Assembly: GCA_013399695.1 (NCBI GenBank)
Contig: VXAU01002247.1
Coordinates: 379,153-443,152 of the forward strand
Source: Formicarius rufipectus
Lineage: Eukaryota; Chordata; Aves; Passeriformes; Formicariidae
Length of the DNA stretch: 64,000 nt
Reading direction: 5' to 3'
A model generated the notes under the pieces. The model saw only the letters and a list, made by a program, of their open reading frames with translations. It made no database searches and was not told where the DNA came from. Made by a program: the position numbers and the translations under genes. Shown one piece after another: positions 47,818 through 58,791 of the stretch. Positions within the stretch are counted from its first letter, which is position 1. Each line of letters opens with the position of its first letter.

Positions 47818-50800
47818 AAACATACAGGTTTACCAAGCAAAAAGACTAGCAGATCTGTGGAGGATATCATATGATGTGATCATTACCCGGGTGAAGATCT
47901 CACAAAAACAAAGAGCAAACAAGCTGGCACAGCTGGGGCTACCACATGGCTTGCCTGAAGCCCCCAGCATTGCAGTGTTCAAGGAGACACAGAGCAGCAA
48001 GCAATGGCTTGGAGCCACAGCACTCTGCCACCTGCTTATGCTCTTCTACTGCAGAGGAAGAATCACAGTGACAGACCTACGCCTGACAGTTCAAGTGCCA
48101 CCTCTCCCACTATGTTCTGACAGCAGTTCTCTTACAGCAGTTTGGGCAACACAGGGACGGAAAACAGTTACTTCTCTCCATCCCTCTTCTGCCTGCAGAT
48201 ATAGAAAAACTGGCCACCCCGTGGATGCTGCTGCCTCCTTTTGGTGCATCCCTGCACCAGGAGAAGCTGATGCAGGCAGCAGTGGTACTTCATGCATATG
48301 CTCCTGCTGACTTGTATATCCCACTGTCTGTCTCTGAACTACCATTATACCTATAACCAAACAAGACCTTAAAAGTTTCTCACAAATCCCATTTTTAACA
48401 CTAATTCTTCACTGAAATCTACAAAACAGAATGCTAAGCCTCAATTTTACTTTCCACTTTAAGGTTCCCTTATGCCCCTGGAGGAGGGCTGTATGAAGCC
48501 CAACAATTAAAGTCACCCTCAGAATGTCAGCCTCAGAAACACAGTATTTTCTAATAAAACACAGCTAACCAGGCCTGTTCAGGCAGAGACCTACCTGGGG
48601 GAGAGGCCTGTATCCATGATGCTGTTGCCAGCTAGAGTACGGAACGGTGCCTTAATGCACCAAGAAGTCATTTTTATGAGCATTTCTTTGCAGTACAACT
48701 GCATCTGGTCTCCACATTTCCACTAATTCCTGCCATTTCTTAGTAATTTAAAATAACTCCTGTTACCTCACTTTCTCCCCTTCTGCCCATTACATTTTTT
48801 TAATCACTGATGTCACCTCAACTATTTTCTTCAGTCACAGCAGAAAGAGTTTCGCACTCCCAATTTGGCTTCTCAGTTTCCAGTCTTGTCACCTCGTTCT
48901 TTCTCTGTTCCTGAAAACTTATACTAGTTTGGGCTAAGCGAGTTTCTTTTGCTGCCACTTCTCACCACCTCTGGTTTTTAAAACTGGACTCTTCACTGTT
49001 TGCCTCTCCTTATCCTCCTTGGTGTGCCCCTGAGAAGGTGCTCTTTTCTTTCTCAAGGCATGGTCACTTATCTCTTGATTTTTATACAAGAGGATATTAT
49101 GATTCATTCTCAAAAACTACCTATTTTAGACTTCACGAATGCTATTGGATACAAAATCAGCTCCTGAAGTGTCGGCAAGATTAATTATGCAATGTTCAGA
49201 AAGAGATCTAACAGGCACTCCCTACCCTACCCCGTGCAAATGCTACTGTTGCCCTTACCTTCAAAGAAAATAGGTGTAAAGCCACAGATATGTTAGAGAT
49301 GTGCCCACTCAGGCCTGGTTTGTCATACAGTTCCAACTTCTGTCCTTTGTCAACCAAAGCTGTTCAGTGTGCCTTCATGGTCCCACTGTGTGTGGCCACC
49401 AGACACATTTCTTTCTAGCCAGCTACGACTCGGGGGTGGGATTCACACCAGCCAACTTCTCACCTGCCCATGTACAGTGAGAACAAGTCAGAGACTCTTC
49501 CTTCATATGAAAGGACTCAGTCTAGCTCCACACTGGAGGCCAAAGTTTGCTGTAAATCTAAGAGAAGAGCTTTAGTTCTCTGAGGCCTCAGGAAGACAGT
49601 TTGAAAGTGGACCTAAGAGCCATCAGGTTGGAATTAGGTCATTGTGCAAGCAGGACTTTCCCATGGATAGTACATGTAATTGCCAAACACAACATGAGTT
49701 CTGCCTTGATGATCTCATTGCTGAATAATTCAATGATTCAGTCAACATCAAAAGGGATGAGCAGTCCTCAGGGAGGACACTGTCTCACCACAACCGTGTA
49801 ACAGAGTTATCACAGGTGTGAGGGCTAGGGGAGCATGGGGAAGACTGAGCTGACAGTATGCTTTTCTGTGGGAACATTAGAAATTAATCTGAAGGTCCAA
49901 GGTCATCCAGGCAGCTCTTTGAGGACCTTCCTCGTAATTGCTCTCCACACTACATTGGAAAGTGCTACAGACAGCTAAGCTGGCATGTGCAGGCATTCTG
50001 ATAAATCACACAAGAAGTTAGAAAACAAATGTTGGCTTCTCCTCTCTAAATTATTTTACTCCATTTTGTTTAAATCTTAGAAGTTATTTGATTGTTTCTT
50101 TTAGTTTCTTTTTTGGCAGCCCTTGACAGTCACACAAACAGCTGCAGAGAAATTGCAAAATACCACCCCCTTCTCTTTAATTTTCTGGTAAGTTATGTTG
50201 GGAAAATAAATATGAATGGCACAGATGTTCCATTTTTCTCTCTTTATAAAACAGTTTGTGACATCTTGCAAATGCTGGAAAAATATTTTTTTAAAAGAAA
50301 GATTTCTCTTTCTCAAGCACACTGTGTTTCAGAGAGTTCTAAGGACAGCTGTGGAGCAAAGATTGTTTTTTGAATGTCCTTTTCTTGTTTACTAATAACA
50401 TCAGAGAAATAAACTGAATGTTTTCAAATTAATTTTAAAGATAATTATTTGGATTAGAAAAGCTATTAAAGTTTTCAGTGTCATTGATCAGCTGCAACAA
50501 ATTTGTATATCTTTGTAGGCCTCCGACTAACAGACATAAGGCACAAAGTTCCAAAACAAATGGTACATCAGCTGCAGTGGAAGATGTTAAACATTGAAAG
50601 TAAAACATTGCCAAAAAATTACAGAAAAAATAAAGAGGATAACTTTTTCTCTTTAATTATGTAAAACAAAGAGAACTAGAGCAGCTGAATAAAACACAAA
50701 TGTATCATCACACTGTACCAAAATGGCCACAAGCAGAGAAAAGAGTAAGGGAACTAGATAAGGTTCCATTCATCATGCATTTCCCCTGCTGTCAACTCAC

Positions 50801-50829
50801 TGTCACTCCCATGGTAAGTAATTGGACCT

Positions 50830-51130
50830 TTCCCTCAGTCACAACCACGTGGGCTGCAAAGGACCTTCAGAGGTCAGCTGGCCCATCCCTCTGCCACAGG
50901 GCAGAATCAGCTATGCTTACTGTCACTCGTGGCAGAGGCTTGTCTAACAGCTCAAAAATCCTCCAGACAGGATTCCACAACAGCCCCAGGCGACCTATTC
51001 CCCTGTCGTGGTCTCCTGGCCTTTGGGGAGTTTTGTCTGGTGTCTGATCTGAGTCATGCCTGGCGCAATTAAAATTCTCAGCTGCAAAGGCGTGGAGCAG
51101 AGATGATTCTCACTCTCTTTCCATCACCCA
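50830..51130 (-). mobile_element. Old CR1 LINE 3' region (truncated)
   Basis: The plus strand reads a heavily worn complement of an older CR1 tail: 'gggctgcaaaggaccttcag', 'aggtcagctggcccatccct', then 'aggattccacaacagcccc', 'tgtctggtgtctgatctgag' and 'gcgcaattaaaattctcagc'. The order matches the usual 'gggctggaagggacctcaggaggtcatctagtcca ... attccaccacctccctagg ... ctaatgtctaacctaa' series. The 3' end is at the left, near 50830. Divergence is high, so boundaries are approximate. No open frame of the transposon survives. Confidence 0.78.
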
Positions 51131-52429
51131 CTAACTCTTCCCCTAATCCACAGATCTTGCAAAAAATCTCTTTCCCCAGGTTATTTCCCATTCTCTGCAT
51201 TCAGAAGCACAGTTTTGGCACAGTAGGAATGAATGTCCTGAAGTCCCCTGTTGTTTTTGTAAGGTTATAAATTTAACAAAGAAAATGTGGAAGTAAATGG
51301 AGGCCACTTTATCTCAGGGCATTCCCTGAATAACAGTAATTTCAGAGTGGCCCCTCTCATTTTTCACCCTCCCTTATCCCACAGCTCTGGTTCTACCAAT
51401 TTGCTCATTTTGCTTTTCAGACATCTAGCAAACAAGAACTTAACCTCAAGTCTCAGAAAGACCTGCAAGAACAAAATCAACAGCTTGTTTGAATGGTGCT
51501 GGTAATTAGCATTCATAGACTCCACGCTGAGGTTATGTTGCAATCAGGATTACAGATTTCCATGGAAAAACATTTCTTAGGGAAAAAACTGTCTTCAGCT
51601 AAGTCAGTAAGAAATGTTCTACACTGTCCATTTGTTTTCTCTTTGCAATAAGTTCATAGGTTTCATAAAGTAAATAGAGAGCCCCCTTTTTCATCAAAGA
51701 AAACCACAAGATTTTGACAACAAGAACATGAAATAGCCTGCACTGTTCACAGCACACACCCCCACAGTGTGTTTGTGCCCATGTACCTCCAGCTTGGTAG
51801 TGAGCCTTTCTTTGTTGTTTAGACCCAATCTGAATCAACTCTGATACCATCCTGGTACTCACAAATGATAAAAATGCTATTGAGGTAAACCTTTTTCTCT
51901 CCTAGTAATTATAATCAGAGTTCACAGTTAAATTAGAGTTCACAGTTAGTACAATAATAGCTGAAAAAAAAGAAACCCTTAAGGATTGTTTTCACTGAAT
52001 GATAACAATTTTAAGATTAATTGGGGAATTTAGTGTTAAAGTATTATATGGACAGAGAACAAGATAACCATAATTCTGGTTTCCATATGAAAAACCAGAG
52101 AAATAAATCAAAGGCAGGAAGAACAATCATGGGAGAAAACAAACAAAACTTGACAAAACCCCACATACCTTCTAAAACTAGCTCTTTCTTTTAGCCAAGC
52201 TCAGACTGTAGAAGTGGTAGACCCCAATACTCTCCACAGAGGTTCCTTATTTTTCAGTTAAAAGTCTGTAAAAAGATACTATGAGGTTAAAAATAAAGGT
52301 TCACTAGATCAAGACTTTCCTGAGATTTAAATGTTTCCATCTGCACTATAAATTGGGGTCACCTGCTATCATGATTCACTAGCAAACAAGGAAAGAAGAA
52401 AAGGAAAATGTAATCAAGCAACCATACAC
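51131..52429. other. Unique noncoding sequence
   Basis: About 1.3 kb with no recognised gene. A 14-bp direct repeat (AGAGTTCACAGTTA) occurs twice, at 51917-51930 and 51935-51948, separated by 4 bp. Confidence 0.6.
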
Positions 52430-52645
52430 AGACCATGAATCAGGTCTCATTATTTGGCTCTGCCAAAGGCTTCCTGTGGGAACACTTCACTTCCCTATCC
52501 TCAGCTTCTTCCATCTGCAAAATAGGAGCAATGCCTCATGTGATGAGACTTGTTTCAGACACTTCTGAAGCAGTAAGGCTCCCTAGTGCAGCAGTGCAAA
52601 TGGCTATTTACTAATTATCAGTACTATTATAAAATAGAAATAATT
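52430..52645 (+). repeat. Ancient MIR-like SINE
   Basis: The words 'atttggctctgccaaaggct', 'tcctgtgggaacacttcact', 'tccctatcctcagcttcttc' and 'catctgcaaaataggagcaa' follow in the right order for a MIR-type SINE. Its standard text is 'ggctctgccacttactagctgtgtgaccttgggcaagtcactta ... ctcagtttcctcatctgtaaaatggggataat'. The tail reads 'aatggctatttactaattat' with 'cagtactattat', as in the usual 3' end. The tRNA-like head is mostly lost or unreadable. This is an inactive relic that predates birds. Confidence 0.7.
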
Positions 52646-54994
52646 TAACTCTTGCTGATATTTGTTCTGCCTCTGAAGAGATCTTGCTCAGTCCTGTCCT
52701 ATACATCCAGAATAATTCTTGCCTTTTGAAAAATAAGCTCCTTTCTGACCCTCAGTATGTTGTATTGCAATTTGTAAGGAACCAAAGGCCTTTGATGGAG
52801 CCCCATAAATGAACACAACAGGAACAACTGATTGTTTTGCACCCAACTTCTGAGTCATCCATAAGATGTTTCTGTTTCTAAGCCTGACAAACTCACAATT
52901 TTTGCAGAACCACTGCTGCTCAAAATATTTGCATCAGAAGACAAGAATAAATTAAATTGAACAAATTAAATGAAACAAATGAGTTGTTTTCTTCAAAGCC
53001 AATGCTCATATTAAAACCTTGAACAAAACAGATTTTAGAAAAAGATAAAATTTTCGTCAAACCTGAGACAAGAAACTAAAGTCATCAGAGCATGAAACAA
53101 TATAAACCCATGTGATAAAAACAATTAACAACTTTTAGATAACATTAAGGACAATTTTTAATTCACTTATTTCCTTTGGCATCAAAATTCTCTTACAACT
53201 CAATTGGGATTTAGACATGGCAACAAAAGAGGATTTGGGTATGCAAAATCCATCCCTAAAATCACAGATCAGTCACTGTCTACCAGGAAGGTGCCTAAGC
53301 TTCAACAACCATGCAGTTTCTCATCTAAGACTTTCCCAGGAAATACATGCACTTGAGTTTCACAACGTCGAGAGGACTGAGTTTCAGTCCTTCTACTACA
53401 CATCTAAAAATCCTGTTAAGTTCTTCTGCTTATTGAAAGAATAAGGTTGAGCAGTTTTGGAACTCATAACATAAGCAAGAGGTCTGAACTCTTCACAAAA
53501 TGCAGTAACAAATTTTTAACAACCAGTGCAGTTTTCCATTCCATTTTACATGTCTTTACATGCAATGTTCCCGAACAGAGCGTTACTTCATCAACATGTC
53601 CTGTGAACATTATGATGATATATGTTCCTGCCATCCTTCTTTCCCAAATTACCTACACTATCCACCATCTGTGAAAGTATGGGCATCCAATTAAGGAACA
53701 GGAGAGAAGGAGAAAAGTAAGGAGAAAAGAGGAAGCTGCAAATCACACATTTCCATGAACAGAAGAAAGGAAAAGTATATTCCATAAATTCCAACACCTA
53801 ATACAAATTTTCAATAGGGCAATGGTTCTGCTCTTGAGGCTGAAAATATGGTCTATATGGAAATAACTCAACTTCATATCAAACAACATTTTTATTGAAA
53901 ATTCCACTTATGTTTTCACTTTCCTAAGTGATATTACACAGGAAATGCCAGTAGCTGCATGGATCTTTGAAAGAGAGGGTAGATGAAATAGGTGAGAGTG
54001 TACATTTCAACAGACAAGACTTAAAATAATATGTATTATGACTTTTATGAAAAGCATGATACCTACTTATTTTGCACTGATTTTTTTTTTTCCTTCTGAG
54101 GGTATGCAGCTTTGTCCTAGTCTTTCTCTTTTCCCATCCCTCACTTGAGGTCATCACACTGGGTCACACACTCCCAATTACAAGGAGTGAGCAGAACCTC
54201 CTTTACCTTTGGGGTGAATTGAGCCACTAAATTCTCATTTGTGTGAGGTTTAGTTTAAAATTCATTGGCTCCCATATCCCCCAAATCTTTGAGTAATTTG
54301 AAATTAAAAACTTGAAGTTATTTTTCATGAGTTAGAACAATAGTTTTTATATCTGTTGGCACATGTAACTGACAGGGTACTGGCAACAGGCAATTTGCAG
54401 CATGAGTTGCCAATGCCTGTATGCATATTTCTAAGAATAACTCAGTGTCCAAGAATTTGGCTTGTTATATCAGAAGCCAGGACTAGCTGACAGCTGTTTT
54501 AAATTACAGTGGACTGAATGATATTAGCTTTATTGTAGTTGGACTGATGCTTTGCTTTCTCTTAATTGTCCTAATGTTCTGATTTGTCCTTTAGCCAGCA
54601 GTTGCACAGCATTTATTTATAACACTCAAGGTTTAAGTCACAAATGACAGATTGGTTGGATTGTCTTGTACACATGGAACATGATCAAAGTAAAGGACTA
54701 CACAGTCAGGGAAATTTAAGCTTCTTTGCAAGGGACAGCCTATAGATTCAAAGCTAGGATTTTCCTTGCATAGCAGAAAAGACAGACTCTCAAACAGACC
54801 TCTTCTAATTTTCCTAGAAGGAAGGCATTTCTTCCAAGACTTGCACGCTATTATGAGCTACATAATCACATCCCACTTCAATTTCTTCTTGGGGAACAAG
54901 ACAAAAGGTTAGACATGAACCTGTAAACTGCTGTGTACCTCAATTAATTACAGACCTTGGAACTCAATCATTATATCAAGCATTGATGTCTATT
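52646..54994. other. Unique noncoding sequence
   Basis: About 2.3 kb of AT-rich DNA. No gene, RNA or repeat is recognised, and all open frames are shorter than 80 codons. Confidence 0.6.
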
Positions 54995-55070
54995 CAGGGC
55001 CAAATCTTGATCACATTATAGACAATAGTTAATTTCCCAAAGACTTTTCTGGAACCAGAATATGGCTATT
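54995..55070. repeat. Ancient sauropsid repeat fragment
   Basis: 'cagggccaaatcttgatcac', 'caatagttaatttcccaaag' and 'acttttctggaaccagaata' with 'tgg' parallel a common old repeat of the form 'ccaaatcctgatcccattgaagtcaatag ... cccattgacttcactgggaccagga'. It shares this pattern with the element at 39859. The family is not named. Confidence 0.5.
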
Positions 55071-55327
55071 AAGTTTACTTGCATGTTAACTTTTAACAGT
55101 TCATTAGAAGTTTCCTATTCCTTCAGGAGAAAACAAATGTACACATAATTTGTTTTGTTCAGTTGTCAAAATAATGAAAGAAATAATTTATAAGGAACTG
55201 GGCAAAAAACAAACAAACAAACAAACAAAACCCCAAAAACAAACAAACAAACAAGACAAAAACGATGACAACAACAAAAAAAAAAAACAACACAAACTCA
55301 GCATTCTGATTCAAGGTACAGGATGGG
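55071..55327. other. Short unique stretch with an A/C-rich tract
   Basis: It holds the A/C-rich simple repeat at 55205-55295 and otherwise nothing that I recognise. The tract lies directly upstream of the CR1 copy. Confidence 0.6.
55205..55295. repeat. A/C-rich simple repeat, (CAAA)n
   Basis: CAAA units interrupted by CCCC and A-runs, ending in (CAA)n and A11. It is the third large tract of this type in the window. Confidence 0.88.
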
Positions 55328-55803
55328 ATTCTTCTACTCTGCTTGGCACTGGGAAGCCCCAGGTGAGTTCCTATGTCCAGCTTTAGCCACTACACTTTAA
55401 GCGAAGATGCAAATAAATTTTAGAGTCCACAGGAAAGCAACAAAATCAGTCTGAATATAAGTCATATAAAGAAATGAGAACTGTGGGAAGGCGATGGCAG
55501 AATAGAATACTACATGTTAACAATTTTCAACTATGTGAAAGACTATGATATGACAGGAAGGATAAGCTCATCTCCATTTCCAAGACTACTAAGCAGCAGG
55601 CTTAAACTGCAACAAAAAAAATCAGATTGGACTCTTGGGAGGGCTCTCTCATGGAAAGGTAGCAAAGTAATGGAACTGCCTGGCAAAAAACTATTTGTCC
55701 ATGCATGTTTTTGAGAACAGCTTGATTACATCACAGGTGGAGAGATGAGTAAGGTGATCTCCTAAGGGCCCTCCCAACTCCATCTGCTGAGATCCTGTGA
55801 TCT
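55328..55803 (+). mobile_element. Old CR1 LINE, C-terminal ORF2 fragment plus 3' tail
   Basis: Landmarks in order are 'tactctgcttggcactggg', 'gtccagctttagccactaca', 'ccacaggaaagcaacaaaat', 'taagcagcaggcttaaactg', 'gaactgcctggcaaaaaact' and 'tttttgagaacagcttgatt'. The closing words are 'taagggccctcccaactcca' and 'gatcctgtgatctg'. These follow the order of an older CR1 ORF2 C-terminus and 3' tail, where the standard has 'gaggaaagcaacaaaaatgat' and 'gaggtcccttccaaccc'. The reading frame is broken many times. The copy is about 475 bp, 5' truncated and moderately to highly diverged. Confidence 0.85.
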
Positions 55804-56827
55804 GTAGACTTTTTTATTACTCTTCTAGTTTATTTCAACTTAATACTCCAGATAATAGCCTTTATTATTTGTTGTTACTATTACTACTTGAATATACTTG
55901 GAGTCAATAAACAGAGCAATACTGTATGCTATTAAAAGTATGCTGTCCAAATGTTTCCTTGGTTCTGCTGAAGCAATGCCACAGCACTGGTAGGACTTCA
56001 CTGACATGCAGAAAAAAATGCATAAGTAAAACTAAGAATTTATAGACTGACTTCAAAGAACTCCATTCATGGGAAGTTGGGCCAGACCCTTGTATGTCAA
56101 TGGTTTGAAGGATGAGTCCTTTATTTTTGTTCTACTCTATATTCAGCCTACAAAAGAGAAATTAAAGGAAGCACAAGACAGAAGAAAACATATGAAAATG
56201 ACAATGCCTGTCTCCTTGTCTTGAAGATATTGCATTGGTCGAGCACTGGTGCAGTCAAGGTAGACTTAAATCTTACATTTAGCACTGTGGTCTGCCTGTC
56301 TTGTTATATATAGAGAAGCCCATATGACATTGTGCCCTATGAAGCGTCTGCTTAATTACACGTTCTCAATTGTAATGTAGTGAAGTCAACTCTCAGCTAG
56401 TTGTGGAACAGTTGATATTTATTCCTAATAAGCAAAATTGTGGAAATAAAAAAGAGAAGTACTTCTTTTAAAGAAAGTTCAGATATTGCTACAGACTCTG
56501 GATCCTTCATGGTCTCCCTGAAAAATGTACATGAGAGAAAATTTTCCATGTTCATATAATAAAGCTTCCTAAACAGTGGTGGCTCTGTGATCCCTTATGT
56601 TACAAACCCAGTGCTGCACAGAACATGACATGTTTTGTAAAGAGCCAAAAAATGCTCAGCCAGAGCCTGCTAATTTTGCAAAAACACCAAGGAAGAATGA
56701 AAATAAGTGAAGTAAGGCTACAGTGATAAAAGGTAATGATAGAATTGATGCTGCAGCTGTGGACTGCTTCAACACCGCTCTCTCCACAGATAAACCAGAA
56801 CAGACACTCTTTCCACCAGTACTCCTG

Positions 56828-56831
<4 letters not shown>

Positions 56832-56885
<54 letters not shown>
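56832..56885. repeat. (CA)27 microsatellite
   Basis: Twenty-seven perfect CA units. It is the longest pure dinucleotide repeat in the window and is likely to vary in length between individuals. Open frames through it encode HT or CV repeats and are artefacts. Confidence 0.97.
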
Positions 56886-56888
<3 letters not shown>

Positions 56889-58767
56889 TTTTATCTTATT
56901 TACGTCTGTTTAAAAAAAATCTCGGTATCTGCTTTATTCTTTTGGCTGAACTCCCATGTCCACACACTTAAGGCATTATTAATTCCTTTGTTCCATTGTC
57001 TAGTGGATATTCCCTCTAATTCAGTATGTAGGGATTGCAAGGGATTAATAGAACAGAGAGTAAAACATCCCAATCTTTCATGAGTCCAGAAGTGGATCAT
57101 TTCTCTTCATCTCTTCAGCTATTCCTCATAGAGTTGTCCATTAAAATAACTGCACTAAACCATTCTTCCTTCTAAAGGTGGTACACTTTTGGAAAGGGAT
57201 TTATTTTTAATCAGTGCTAACAATCTATTATGGTCTACAGAGCATGCTCAGTATGAAAGGGATAAATCTTCAAAGGGAAGTATAAAAATCTGCTAACCAT
57301 TATATGGATTTTGTGGGTGTACCTCCAGCTTGCTACTTTGAACACTTGCCCCTTTGCCTGTCTTGAACTGACTGAGGAATTTCCAGATCTGATGTATCAT
57401 TAGAAATAAAGTACTGGATTGCGCACTAATGGTACTGTTTGAAACTTAAACATACAGGGCTTTCTATGTATGAAAAAAGAGAAGTATTTCCAAGGAATGC
57501 TTGGAATGTATTCAGCAAGGAAATATATTTAATTCTATTGAAACTGAACCCTAACTTTATTATAGATGACTACCCTTGCTGATAGCAAAGGACAAAGAAG
57601 TATTTTAGGAAAGAATTGCAAAAGTATGGTCTAATGGCATAAGCATTAAACAAGGTTAAGGAACAGAGGTGCTAAATTTACCATACTTAAACCACATTAA
57701 TCTTTTCATTAGTACATTTTAAAAAAAAATCACAGCTTTCTATCTCAAGTCATTATGTTGATGGGGCATCTTTGATCTGAAAAAACAGCAATGATCCCAA
57801 TGGGAAGCAAGAAGTGGTTTTGATTTTTATCTGTAAAGTCTAAAATTCCTCAGGTGAAATTCAGTATGAAATGCATCCATGCAATGATGAAGGTGAGTGA
57901 ATATGTCAACATCTGTCCTTTATTAAAGCTGGACTATTTTTACTAGGCACTGAACCAGAGAGACCAAATACCCTGATAAAACCAGAAACTCCAGGAAAGG
58001 TTCTTTGAAGGTATTTCTTGCTGTCATGTAACTGAAAAATACATCTTAATGTTATTTTCCTACATGTTTAACATAACCAGTTTGGCCCACTGCCCACTGT
58101 GATCCAAAACTGTCATCTTCTAAAAATGTACAGGGAATGAGGTAGATTTCTCTTGCTCACTATGGGTATCAAATGGATCATGAAAATGTGTTTTCAAGTT
58201 CTCTGAGTAATGACATTTCTAATAAAATCCACCTAAGTGTGGTTAGATCCAGAAATCTAAATTAATCAGAATTACATCTCATTAAGATTAATTACTAGGA
58301 TCTTAGGCTCCCAAAGATGTGATTAATTAATACTGTAAAGTGAATATACTTATGTTCAAAATTCAAAGAAACTATACTGATCCTGTGATCTGAGCTCCTG
58401 TTTAGCAGAGATTACAATGTTCTGCCTAGTTAACAAATGCTGGAGTTAAGCAGACCCAGCAGAAAGGCAATCAACATTGCTCTGGAGACACCAAAGATGG
58501 CAATTTTACCAAGAAAAAAATCCAGTAAAAGCGTAGCAGAGAAATAGAAAGTAGAGAGTGTGGAGGCTGGTGGTTCAAACTCCATCTTAGGGAATGAAAT
58601 CATTCTTCAATCTAAGTGAGCTTCAAATTAGGCCATACTCACAATGCAGATGCTCTGTCTCAAGAAAGAGTAACTCTAAATGCATATCTGTGCATCAGAG
58701 CTTTTCTTCATAGCTGGAGAAACATTAATAAATATAATTTTTGCATTTTTATCTCAGATCACTTCCA

Positions 58768-58791
58768 TTTCCATATATTAATATATGGAAA
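58768..58791. repeat. Perfect 24-bp palindrome
   Basis: TTTCCATATATT is followed without a spacer by its exact complement AATATATGGAAA. The AT-rich centre (TATTAATA) could extrude as a cruciform or bind a dimeric factor symmetrically. Confidence 0.92.

Larger units (their letters stand above)
43753..50829. other. Unique noncoding sequence; candidate regulatory block inside
   Basis: About 7.1 kb without a recognised gene. It holds A/C-rich, pyrimidine-rich and T14-C5 tracts. The block at about 46340-47240 has dense, non-repetitive words reminiscent of conserved noncoding elements and contains a GC hairpin at 46480-46508. The longest open frame, 144 codons on the plus strand at 47876-48310, has no recognisable domain. 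A weak L2-like tail may lie near 45410-45465. Confidence 0.5.

Noticed and set aside
47876..48310. 144-codon plus-strand open frame
   Set aside because: The composition is GC-richer than its surroundings, but no motif, signal peptide or domain is visible, and an 89-codon frame is open on the opposite strand. Not called as a gene.
56656..57083. Open frames rich in HT or CV residues
   Set aside because: They are translations of the (CA)27 microsatellite and do not represent proteins.
57854..57892. 39-bp segment between 'aaaattcctcag' and AAG|gtgagt
   Set aside because: Open in two frames but so short that the borders are expected by chance in 64 kb. No homology is recognised.
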